Shown: in pieces, positions 1 through 6,883 of the stretch
How positions within the stretch are numbered: position 1 is the stretch's first letter
Layout: every line of letters starts with the position of its first letter
Assembly: GCF_003095395.1 (NCBI RefSeq)
Contig: NZ_QEIJ01000008.1
Span: 62,001-126,000, forward strand
DNA length: 64,000 nucleotides
From: Microbacterium sp. Gd 4-13
Lineage (GTDB): Bacteria; Actinomycetota; Actinomycetes; Actinomycetales; Microbacteriaceae
Reading direction: 5' to 3'
Notes under the pieces: model-generated
What the model was told of the DNA's origin: nothing
What the model saw: only the letters and a program-made list of their open reading frames with translations
Databases searched by the model: none
Position numbers and translations under genes: made by a program

Positions 1-195
1 GCGACCGAACCCCTCGTCGCCGACTCGCTCTCGACGGGGGCCGCGCCCGTGCTGATCGCCGACCAGCAGCGCGCCTACCTCAGCGCGCCGTCCGAGCACC
101 GGATGTTCGAGATCGACTTCGCCGACGGCGCGCGCCTCGCCCGCACGTTCGAGACGGCCTCGGCCCCGGCGTTCGTCGCGGAGACGGGGCGATGA
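1..195 (+). CDS. C-terminal fragment of an AztD-like beta-propeller protein (partial)
   Basis: The reading frame is open from the first base and ends at TGA 193-195; only the last 64 residues are visible. They lack membrane segments, so this is not the transporter permease. The final 45 residues (IADQQRAYLSAPSEHR, then a D-F/DG turn) align by eye with the last blade of AztD two genes downstream (VAGDIAYVTEPAENAV, then a D-LTTGE turn). This suggests the end of a related beta-propeller. The gene overlaps the aztC start by ATGA, so it lies in the same operon. Whether it is a second metallochaperone or another cell-surface propeller cannot be told from the fragment. Confidence 0.55.
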   Translation, partial: ATEPLVADSLSTGAAPVLIADQQRAYLSAPSEHRMFEIDFADGARLARTFETASAPAFVAETGR

Positions 196-1106
196 CCGTG
201 CGTCGGATGGGCGCGCTCGCCGCCGTCGCCCTGCTGGCCGTCCTCTCCGCGTGCGCGCCGGGCGGCGGCGCAGACCGGCCGCTCGTCGTGGTGTCGACGA
301 ACATCCTCGGCGACGTCGTCGGCGAACTCGTCGGGGACCAGGGCGAGGTGCTCACCCTGATGAAGCCGAACGCCGACCCGCACTCGTTCGAGATCTCGGC
401 GCAGGAGGCAGCCCGTGTGCGCTCGGCCGACCTCGTCGTCTCGAACGGCCTCGGGCTCGAGGAGGGGCTGCAGCAGCACCTCGATGCGGCCGCCGCCGAC
501 GGTGTGCCGACCTTCGTCGCCGGCGACGCGATCGACGTGCTCGCCTACGCCGGAGCCGACGCGCACGGCACGCCCGACTCGCACTTCTGGACCGACCCCG
601 CCCGCATGATCGACGTCGTCGACGCCCTCGAACCCGCGCTCGCCCAGATCGACGGGATGGATGCGGCGGCCCTCGCCGTGCGCGCCGAGGCGTACCGGGC
701 GCAGCTCGAGCAGCTCGACGCCGAGATGACGGAGGCGTTCGCGGCGATCCCCGACGAGCGGCGGGCGCTGGTGACCAATCACCACGTGTTCGGCTACCTC
801 GCCGATCGGTTCGACTTCGCCGTGATCGGGGCCGTGATCCCCGGCGGCACGACGCTGGCCGCGCCCAGTGCGTCCGACCTCGCCGACCTGGTCAAGGCCG
901 TCGAGCAGACCGGCGTGCCCGCCATCTTCGCGGAATCGTCGTCGCCCGACCGGCTGGTGCAGGCCCTCGCGAGCGAGGCCGACGTGCACGTCGACGTCGT
1001 CGAGCTCTTCACCGAATCGCTCACCGAGCCGGAGGGCGCCGCCCCCGACTACCTGACCATGATGCGCGTCAACACGCAGCGCATCGCCGGCGGACTCTCG
1101 CCCTGA
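192..1106 (+). CDS. aztC: Zinc ABC transporter substrate-binding lipoprotein AztC-like
   Basis: A 304-residue cluster A-I metal-binding protein that would capture Zn2+ outside the membrane for an ABC importer. An N-terminal lipoprotein signal ends at the lipobox LLAVLSAC (Cys21). Likely metal-ligand histidines are His64 in DPHSFE, His131 in DSHFWTDP and His197/198 in TNHHVFGYLADRF, in the order expected for the family. The long His-rich loop of ZnuA is almost absent (only DAHGTPDSH), which fits AztC. The start overlaps the previous stop by ATGA, and aztD follows after 32 bases. The ATPase and permease must lie upstream, outside the window. Zinc specificity is inferred from the aztD neighbour. 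Confidence 0.85.
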   Translation: MTVRRMGALAAVALLAVLSACAPGGGADRPLVVVSTNILGDVVGELVGDQGEVLTLMKPNADPHSFEISAQEAARVRSADLVVSNGLGLEEGLQQHLDAAAADGVPTFVAGDAIDVLAYAGADAHGTPDSHFWTDPARMIDVVDALEPALAQIDGMDAAALAVRAEAYRAQLEQLDAEMTEAFAAIPDERRALVTNHHVFGYLADRFDFAVIGAVIPGGTTLAAPSASDLADLVKAVEQTGVPAIFAESSSPDRLVQALASEADVHVDVVELFTESLTEPEGAAPDYLTMMRVNTQRIAGGLSP

Positions 1107-1138
1107 GAATCCGCACACCGAGAGAAAGAGAAGCATCC

Positions 1139-2341
1139 ATGCACCTCCCCACCGCACGAAGAATCGGCCTGACGGCCGTCGCGCTCGGCGCCGCCGTGAC
1201 GCTGGCGGCCTGCTCGACGCCGACCGCGAGCGGCCCCGGCGCGGCCTCCAGCGCTACCCCCGAGGCGGGCGCGCGCGTCGCCGTCGCGTACGAGGGCGGC
1301 ATCCTCGTTCTCGACGGTGACACCCTCGAGACCGTCGCCGATCTCACCAGCGAGGAGTTCACCCGCCTGAACCCGGCCGGCGACGGCCGGCACGTGATGG
1401 TCACGATGAGCGAGGGCTTCCAGGTGCTCGACACCGGTGCGGGTTCGACCGATCAGGCCGAGCTGACCGACCGGGTGTTCGCGGCAGACAAGCCCGGTCA
1501 CGTCGTGCGCCACGGCGGCAAGACGATCCTGTACGCCGACGGGACGAGCGACACGACCGTGTTCGACACCGCCGAGCTCGCAGCATCCGACGCCCTTCCC
1601 GAGGTCGAGACGATCGCGGGCGTCGACGCGCACCACGGTGTGTCGCTCGTGCTGGAGGACGGCACGTTCCTCACCACGGTCGGGAACGCCGACGGGCGCA
1701 CCGGGATCATCGCGAAGGATGCGTCGGGCGCCACCGTGGCCGAGAGCGCCGACTGCCCGGGCGTGCACGGCGAGGGCACCGCGGTGAACGAGGCCGTGGT
1801 CTTCGGCTGCGAGGACGGCGCGCTGCTGTACCGCGACGGCGAGATCACGAAGCTCACCGCGCCCGACCAGCCGTACGGCCGGATGGGCAATGCGTACGTC
1901 AGCGAGACGAGCCCGCTCGTCGTCGGCGACTACAAGAACGACCCCGACGCGGAGGGATACCTGCTGCACGCGGTGACGCTGATCGACACCGACGCCGGCA
2001 CCTACGAGGTCGTCGACCTACCCGAGGGCGTCGAGTACACCTTCCGCGACGTCGCGCGCGGCCCCGGCGACCTCGCCTACATCCTGTCGGCCGACGGATC
2101 GATCCACGTGCTCGACCCCGCCACCGGCGAGATCATCGACGCGTTCCCTGTCGTCGAGCCCTGGGAGAGCCCGGTCGAGTGGCAGGACGCGCACCCGGCG
2201 ATCGTGGTCGCGGGCGACATCGCCTACGTGACGGAGCCCGCCGAGAACGCCGTGCACGCGGTCGATCTCACCACCGGCGAGATCGTCGCGACGGGCGAGC
2301 TCGCGGTGACGCCGAACGAGATCGCGGTGGCCGCGGGCTGA
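1139..2341 (+). CDS. aztD: Zinc metallochaperone AztD-like beta-propeller lipoprotein
   Basis: A 400-residue exported protein with a lipobox TLAAC (Cys25) followed by a Thr/Ser/Ala-rich linker and repeated propeller-like blades such as VAYEGGILVLDGDTLETVA and AYVTEPAENAVHAVDL. AztD proteins pass Zn2+ to AztC; candidate ligands are His residues in GVDAHHGVSLV and CPGVHGEG. The start is chosen at ATG 1139, preceded by the purine-rich GAGAGAAAGAGAAG and followed at once by a typical lipoprotein signal. It lies 32 bases after aztC and is the last gene of the operon, since the next gene begins 275 bases on after a large inverted repeat. Confidence 0.8.
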   Translation: MHLPTARRIGLTAVALGAAVTLAACSTPTASGPGAASSATPEAGARVAVAYEGGILVLDGDTLETVADLTSEEFTRLNPAGDGRHVMVTMSEGFQVLDTGAGSTDQAELTDRVFAADKPGHVVRHGGKTILYADGTSDTTVFDTAELAASDALPEVETIAGVDAHHGVSLVLEDGTFLTTVGNADGRTGIIAKDASGATVAESADCPGVHGEGTAVNEAVVFGCEDGALLYRDGEITKLTAPDQPYGRMGNAYVSETSPLVVGDYKNDPDAEGYLLHAVTLIDTDAGTYEVVDLPEGVEYTFRDVARGPGDLAYILSADGSIHVLDPATGEIIDAFPVVEPWESPVEWQDAHPAIVVAGDIAYVTEPAENAVHAVDLTTGEIVATGELAVTPNEIAVAAG

Positions 2342-2410
2342 CGCCCCTTCGGCCGGGGGCATCCCCGTCGCGAGCGGCGCGTCGCTCCCGGCCGTTCGGA
2401 GCCCGTGGTG

Positions 2411-2484
2411 CCCAGAATCCAGGAAGGAACGCGGTCGGCGGTCGGCGTGCGCGTTGTCGCAGCCGTTCCTTCCTGGGTTCTGAG
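2411..2484. repeat. Long imperfect inverted repeat downstream of aztD
   Basis: The arms 2411-2431 (CCCAGAATCCAGGAAGGAACG) and 2464-2484 match as reverse complements at 19 of 21 positions and enclose 32 bases. It lies in the 275-base gap between aztD and the next gene. There is no T-tract after it. It could end the azt transcript or be an intergenic palindromic element. The rest of the gap (2342-2410 and 2485-2616) shows only a GGAGGAGG ribosome binding site just before 2617. Confidence 0.6.
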
Positions 2485-2616
2485 CGCGAAGCGACGGCGC
2501 GTCGTCTCCTCCCCAGGCGGCGTTCGCGCGCCGGACTTCACGGATGCCGTGCGGCACCGGTCGCGGAACGAGGCGCGTGACAGGATGGGAGCGATTCCCT
2601 CGCGGAGGAGGACACC

Positions 2617-3600
2617 ATGACCGCTCCCCACTCACCGTCCCCGTACTCGGGGCAGCCCGCTCCAGCGGCCGACCACGGCGCACCGCGCCCACAGCTTCTG
2701 CGCTGGGCGATATGGGTGGCGATCTTCGCGCTCATCGCCGCGGCCGTCGTCTGCGTCATCTGGGTGCTCGTCGGCCCCGAGAACGGGTTGATCGGCCGGG
2801 CGTTCCTCACGATCCTGCTGCTCGCCGCGTTCGCCGGCGTGGCGATCCTCGAGACGCATCTCGCCCCGCGCCGCCCCGACTGGTTCGCCCTGACGAGCAT
2901 GGTCGTCTGGGTCGTGACGCTGCTACTCGGAGCATTCCTCATCTGGATGCCCGTCGACCCCTTCGACTATACGGGCGGCTTCGGGCGCTTCGTGTCGTTC
3001 CTCGCGATCATCCTCGTGCTGCAGCTCGCCGTGCTCCACGTCCGGCTGTTCGCCAAGGCGATGGCGCGCAACCGCACCGCCTTCACCCGCGCCACCGGTT
3101 TCGTCACCATCGGCCTCGTCGCCGTCCTCGCGGTGCTGCTCGTGCTGCCGCTCACCTTCCACGAGTTCATCGACTTCCACGACCTCTACTGGCGCATCGT
3201 CGTCGCCGTGACGATCCTCGCTGCCGTCGGCACCGCGCTGGTGCCGCTCGTGAACGCGCTGTTCGCCCCCAAGCGCGAGCGGCCGGTGCCCGACGCGTCG
3301 GGGTACGCGCCGGTCGCGCAGGCGCCCGGGTACGCCCCCGGCTACCCGCAGCAGCAGACCCCGGGGTACGCGCACCCCGCGCAGCCTGCGGCGCAGCCGT
3401 GGCCGACCTACGCCGACGGGGTCACCCCGCTCCCGGTGCTGCTCGACGGCTCGCCCGACTGGAACGCGTACTACACCGGCCAGCCGAGCCAGCCCGCGCC
3501 GCAGCATCCGCCGGTCGAGCAGAAGGAGGCTCCTCAGCCGCCCGCCCCGCCGGCCGGCTACCAGGGCTTCCCGCCGCCGCCCCCGATGCCCCCGAGCTGA
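2617..3600 (+). CDS. Six-TM membrane protein with a proline-rich C-terminal tail
   Basis: A 327-residue protein of unknown function. After a 27-residue Pro/Ser/Ala-rich N-terminus come about six hydrophobic segments between residues 28 and 222 (for example WAIWVAIFALIAAAVVCVIW and FVTIGLVAVLAVLLVLPLTF). A roughly 105-residue tail follows, rich in Pro, Gln, Gly and Tyr with repeated GYAP/PGYA motifs and ending in PPPPPMPPS. Such tails are common in actinobacterial membrane proteins and may bind partners, but nothing here names a partner. The ATG is preceded by a strong GGAGGAGG. It is a single gene, separated from aztD by a large inverted repeat and from the convergent oxidoreductase by a shared terminator. 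Confidence 0.8.
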   Translation: MTAPHSPSPYSGQPAPAADHGAPRPQLLRWAIWVAIFALIAAAVVCVIWVLVGPENGLIGRAFLTILLLAAFAGVAILETHLAPRRPDWFALTSMVVWVVTLLLGAFLIWMPVDPFDYTGGFGRFVSFLAIILVLQLAVLHVRLFAKAMARNRTAFTRATGFVTIGLVAVLAVLLVLPLTFHEFIDFHDLYWRIVVAVTILAAVGTALVPLVNALFAPKRERPVPDASGYAPVAQAPGYAPGYPQQQTPGYAHPAQPAAQPWPTYADGVTPLPVLLDGSPDWNAYYTGQPSQPAPQHPPVEQKEAPQPPAPPAGYQGFPPPPPMPPS

Positions 3601-3616
3601 ACGCCGTCGACCGTTA

Positions 3617-3659
3617 CCCCGTTCCGGGCCCACCGCTGATCGGGAGGTCCGGAACGGGG
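3617..3659. terminator. Bidirectional terminator hairpin between convergent genes
   Basis: A perfect 11-bp inverted repeat CCCCGTTCCGG (3617-3627) / CCGGAACGGGG (3649-3659) lies in the 76-base gap between two convergent stop codons. It can serve both strands. There is no clear T-run, as is usual in high-GC actinobacteria. Confidence 0.75.
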
Positions 3660-3676
3660 CACCTCGCGTGTGGGCG

Positions 3677-5287
3677 TCAGGCGCCCAGCAGCTCCAGGGC
3701 GGCCATCGCCGCGTTGTGACCGCCGACGCCGCTCACCGCGCCGCCGCGACGGGCCGATGACCCGCACAGCAGTACACGTTCGTGTCCGCTCTCGACGCCC
3801 CAGCGGGCTGCCGGGCGGTCGAGATCGGCGCCGTCGTCGGCCCACGGCCACGAGAGCGGGCCGTGGAAGATGTCGCCCCCGACCATTCCGAGCGACCGTT
3901 CGAGGTCAGCGGTCGTGCGCGCCTCGATGCACGGGCTGCCGTCGGGCGCCTCGTAGACGACGTCGGCGATCGGCTCGGCCAGCACCGAATCGAGCGAGCG
4001 CTGCGCTGCGGCCAGCAGCGCGGCGCGGCTCGCCGCGGCATCCGTTCCCTCGACCAGTCGGTGCGGAACCTGCAGTCCGAACAGGGTCAGGGTCTGAGCG
4101 CCCTCGGCGCGCAGGTCGGGGCCGAGGATCGAAGGGTCGGTGAGGGAGTGGCAGTAGATCTCGGCCGGAAGCGGTGACGGTACGCGACCGGCCACGGCCT
4201 GGGCGTAGGCCGTGTCGAGCTGGGTCATCGTCTCGTTCACGTGGAACGTGCCGGCGAACGCCGCCTCGGGGGCGACCGTCGCGTCGTGCAGCCGAGGAAG
4301 TCGCCGCAGCAGCATGTTCACCTTGACCTGCGCCCCCTCGGCGACCGGGGGTGCGGGAGTCGGCGGGGGAGTGACGTGGGCGGCGGCGCCCGCGGCCAGC
4401 AGGCGTTCGAGCACGTCGCGCCCGACGCCGCTGAGCACGAGGCGTCCGCGCAGAACCTCGGGATCGCGGCCGTCGACGTGCACCTCGCCGTCGGGGGTCA
4501 CCGAGGTCACGTCGGCGTTCACCCGCACCTCGGCGCCGGCCTCGCGCGCGGCGCGTTCGAGCTCGGCCGAGACGCGTCCCATGCCGCCGACGGGTACGTC
4601 CCAGTCGCCCGTGCCGCCCCCGATCACGTGGTACAGGAAGCATCGGTTCTGGTCGAGGGAGGGATCGTCGGCCGACGCGAAGGTGCCGATGAGCCCGTCG
4701 GTGAGGGCAATGCCGCGGGCGAGGTTCGACTCGAGCGAGCGCCGCAGCACGGTGCCCAACGGACGCTCGACGACGTCGGTCCACAGGGCGTCGTCACCCA
4801 GCCGCTCGCGCATGGCCGTCGCCGTGGTGAGGGGTTCGGTCATCGACGGAAACACCGCGCGCGCCAGCGGCCCCATCCGCGACGTGAACGCCGCGTAGCG
4901 GGCGGCCTCGTCGGGGTCGCCCACGGTGCGGGCGAACGAGGCCTCGGTGGCCGCCGCATCCGCCGTGTCGACGAGGATGCCGCGGCCCGGGTCGGCCGGG
5001 TCGGGCGTGTACGACGAGAACCGTCGGCGCCGCAGGTCGATGCGCAGGCCGAGGTCATCGATGATGCGGCGGGGGAGCAGGCTCACGAGGTACGAGTAGC
5101 GCGACAGCGACGCATCCACGCCCGCCCACGGGCGCTCCGACACCGCCGCTCCGCCGACGGCACCGAGGCGCTCGAGCACGACGACGCTGCGCCCCGCCCG
5201 TGCCAGGTACGCGGCGGCGACGAGCGCATTGTGGCCCCCTCCGACGATGACCACGTCGTGCGTGCGGGCGAAGGGTGCGCGGCTCAT
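3677..5287 (-). CDS. CrtI/phytoene-desaturase-family FAD-dependent oxidoreductase
   Basis: A 536-residue flavoprotein of the phytoene desaturase/PYROXD2-like group. The N-terminal dinucleotide-binding motif reads VVIVGGGHNALVAAAYLARAG (residues 13-33) with the acidic VVVLER end of strand 2, and a C-terminal FAD motif lies in GVSGVGGHNAAMAALELL. Length is in the family range. No carotenoid biosynthesis genes (crtB, crtE) are nearby, so a role in carotenoid desaturation is not supported, and the GGGHN variant fits the PYROXD2-like branch of unclear substrate. The ATG is preceded by TACCGT-GGAGGC, a -10-like hexamer six bases before the start, suggesting a leaderless or very short leader transcript. 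Confidence 0.8.
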   Translation of the reverse strand: MSRAPFARTHDVVIVGGGHNALVAAAYLARAGRSVVVLERLGAVGGAAVSERPWAGVDASLSRYSYLVSLLPRRIIDDLGLRIDLRRRRFSSYTPDPADPGRGILVDTADAAATEASFARTVGDPDEAARYAAFTSRMGPLARAVFPSMTEPLTTATAMRERLGDDALWTDVVERPLGTVLRRSLESNLARGIALTDGLIGTFASADDPSLDQNRCFLYHVIGGGTGDWDVPVGGMGRVSAELERAAREAGAEVRVNADVTSVTPDGEVHVDGRDPEVLRGRLVLSGVGRDVLERLLAAGAAAHVTPPPTPAPPVAEGAQVKVNMLLRRLPRLHDATVAPEAAFAGTFHVNETMTQLDTAYAQAVAGRVPSPLPAEIYCHSLTDPSILGPDLRAEGAQTLTLFGLQVPHRLVEGTDAAASRAALLAAAQRSLDSVLAEPIADVVYEAPDGSPCIEARTTADLERSLGMVGGDIFHGPLSWPWADDGADLDRPAARWGVESGHERVLLCGSSARRGGAVSGVGGHNAAMAALELLGA

Positions 5288-5293
5288 GCCTCC

Positions 5294-5299
5294 ACGGTA
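5294..5299 (-). promoter_or_regulatory. -10-like hexamer of a probable leaderless promoter
   Basis: On the minus strand TACCGT is followed by six bases and the ATG of the oxidoreductase at 5287. TANNNT placed 6-7 bases before the start codon is the arrangement seen in leaderless actinobacterial genes. No -35 element is recognised. Confidence 0.45.
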
Positions 5300-5400
5300 C
5301 CCACCGTGCCGCGTCGGTCCACGGCTTGCGAGGCGCCCGTCGGTCGTGCAGGCGGCGCGGGGCGGCTCCGACCCGCGCTGCTCGCGCGCTTCTCGACCGT

Positions 5401-5484
5401 ACTCAGGATGGATGCGCGCTCCGCCCCCGCGATGCCCGCCATTCCGCGGTCGGAACTCCGGGACGATCGGCTGATCCTGAGTTC
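5401..5484. repeat. Inverted-repeat unit A
   Basis: The outer arms ACTCAGGAT (5401-5409) and ATCCTGAGT (in 5473-5484) are reverse complements about 84 bases apart end to end. Inside lies a small hairpin TTCCG/CGGAA (5442-5455). A sister unit with the same arms begins 193 bases further on. Confidence 0.6.
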
Positions 5485-5593
5485 GTGCAGCGCGCCCGCG
5501 ACCGCGCAGGCCTCAGGTCGCCAGGCCCGGGCTGACGCGGTCCGGGGGTGTTGTTACCTCGGTTCCGGCGGTACCGCCGGGTCGTGCTGCTCC

Positions 5594-5681
5594 AACTCAG
5601 GATGGATCGCGCGGCGCGGCGAAGGGCCCGCGGCATCTCGGGGGTGTGACCCCGCGGCGGGTCTGCTCATCCTGAGTTCGG
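5594..5681. repeat. Inverted-repeat unit B
   Basis: The arms AACTCAGGATG (from 5594) and CATCCTGAGTT (ending at about 5679) are perfect reverse complements spanning about 87 bases. They carry the same core as unit A but a different interior. Two copies of similar size with conserved ends and divergent middles suggest a repeated element rather than a terminator. Confidence 0.6.
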
Positions 5682-5684
5682 GCC

Positions 5685-5880
5685 GGGGGCCGGGGCGCGG
5701 GCTAGGGCGGCAGGGCCCCGGGGGTCCGGAGGCCCGGGGGTCCGGGGGCCCGGGGGGAGTGCGCCGGGCGGGGGCTGAGGCCCGGGAGGAGGGGACCGGC
5801 CGGGGTCGGGGCGGGGGCTGGGGCGGCAGGGCCCGGGGGGACGGCCGAGGGTGGGAGGGGATCGGGCGGGTCGCAGGGAG
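5685..5880 (+). repeat. G-rich tract with internal direct repeats
   Basis: About 195 bases made mostly of runs of three to six G separated by short spacers, with GGGCGGCAGGGCCC present at 5705-5718 and again at 5821-5834 in similar surroundings, plus short tandem CCGGGGGTCCGG-like units at about 5718-5755. The plus strand has strong potential to form G-quadruplexes. It ends about 45 bases before the next gene. Confidence 0.6.
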
Positions 5881-5912
5881 GGAGGAACGAGGACGGATGC
5901 TGCGCGCCGCAG

Positions 5913-5918
5913 TAGCGT
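5913..5918 (+). promoter_or_regulatory. -10-like hexamer of a probable leaderless promoter
   Basis: TAGCGT is followed by GGAGGC and then ATG at 5925. The spacing fits a leaderless transcript; the GGAGG could alternatively be read as a ribosome binding site, so the two readings compete. Confidence 0.4.
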
Positions 5919-5924
5919 GGAGGC

Positions 5925-6734
5925 ATGACCTCTCCGAGCGAGCTGCTGAGCCTGGCCGTCGACATCGCCCTCGAAGCGGGGGAGCTGGCGCACCGGCGCC
6001 GCACCGAGGGCGTCACGATCGCGGCGACCAAGTCGGCGCTCGCCGACATCGTCACCGAGGCCGACCGGGAGGTTGAGACGCTCGTGCGCGACCGGATCGC
6101 CGCCGCGCGCCCGGATGACGGCTTCTTCGGCGAGGAAGGCGGCGCGGGGCGGGGCAGCACGGGGATCACCTGGGTCGTCGATCCGATCGACGGCACCGTG
6201 AACTACGCCTACGGCATCCCGGCCTGGGCCGTCAGCATCGCCGCCGTCGAGGTGGCGGACGGCGACGGGGAGCCCGACACGGCGACCTGGACCGCCCTTG
6301 CCGGCGTCGTCTACAACCCGGTCGTTGGAGAACTCTTCCGCGCTTCCCGCGGGGGCGGCGCCTGGCTGGGAGAGCACCGACTCCACGTCAACGACGAGGT
6401 CGGCCCGGCCGGGGCACTGCTGGCGACCGGTTTCGGCTACGACCCCGCCACCCACGCAGCGGCGCTCGAACAGCAGGCGCGCATCATGCCGATCGCGCGC
6501 GACATCCGCCGCATCGGTGCCGCCTCGCTCGACATTGCCTACGTCGCCGCGGGGCGTCTGGACGGCTATTACGAGCGCGGACTCCAGCCCTGGGACCACG
6601 CCGCGGCCGCACTGCTCGCCACCGAGGCCGGTGCCGTGGTGGCGGGGAGTCCGGGCGGTGTTCCGGGGCGAGAAATGACGATCGTCGCCGGACCAGGGCT
6701 TTTCCCACGGCTCGACGCCCTGATCGACTACTGA
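5925..6734 (+). CDS. Inositol monophosphatase family phosphatase
   Basis: A 269-residue cytosolic Mg2+-dependent phosphatase. The family signature is complete: EADREVE (47 onward), GEEGG with Glu70, WVVDPIDGTVNYAYG with Asp86 and Asp89 as metal ligands, and the C-terminal PWDHAAA with Asp224. In actinobacteria members act on inositol-1-phosphate, fructose-1,6-bisphosphate or histidinol phosphate; the sequence does not separate these, and no histidine or inositol pathway gene is adjacent. It stands alone between the G-rich tract and the M23 peptidase gene. Confidence 0.85.
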   Translation: MTSPSELLSLAVDIALEAGELAHRRRTEGVTIAATKSALADIVTEADREVETLVRDRIAAARPDDGFFGEEGGAGRGSTGITWVVDPIDGTVNYAYGIPAWAVSIAAVEVADGDGEPDTATWTALAGVVYNPVVGELFRASRGGGAWLGEHRLHVNDEVGPAGALLATGFGYDPATHAAALEQQARIMPIARDIRRIGAASLDIAYVAAGRLDGYYERGLQPWDHAAAALLATEAGAVVAGSPGGVPGREMTIVAGPGLFPRLDALIDY

Positions 6735-6785
6735 GCCCGTCGGCCGGGGTCGCCCACATGGCATTCCCAGGGCGTCCGATGTAGT

Positions 6786-6803
6786 GTTTACCCGATCGTT
6801 ATC
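6786..6803 (+). promoter_or_regulatory. Direct repeat GTTTAC-N6-GTTATC upstream of the M23 peptidase
   Basis: Two similar hexamers six bases apart lie 81 bases before the peptidase start. The arrangement resembles the direct-repeat sites described for the response regulator MtrA, which controls peptidoglycan hydrolase genes in actinobacteria. The repeat is visible; the regulator is an inference. Confidence 0.3.
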
Positions 6804-6883
6804 TTCGTCGCCCGAACGGCGGAGACGCCCCGAAAAGCCCGATTCCGTCGCGCCTGCGACACGACCCGAGAGCACTCTGCGCG

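Larger units (their letters stand above)
5288..5924. other. 637-base non-coding region rich in inverted repeats and G-tracts
   Basis: No convincing gene lies here. The left part (5401-5680) holds two similar inverted-repeat units, and the right part (5685-5880) is an extremely G-rich, C-poor tract on the plus strand. The region lies between two divergent genes, each with its own -10-like hexamer right at the start codon, so most of it is not needed for their core promoters. It may be a decayed mobile element, a structured RNA or a chromosomal landmark; the sequence does not decide. Confidence 0.6.

Noticed and set aside
3677..5287. Phytoene desaturase (crtI) for carotenoid synthesis
   Set aside because: No other carotenoid gene is nearby and the GGGHN motif fits the PYROXD2-like branch better.
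6735..6883. c-di-AMP (ydaO) riboswitch before the M23 peptidase gene
   Set aside because: Such riboswitches often precede actinobacterial wall hydrolases, but the leader is short and lacks the conserved blocks.
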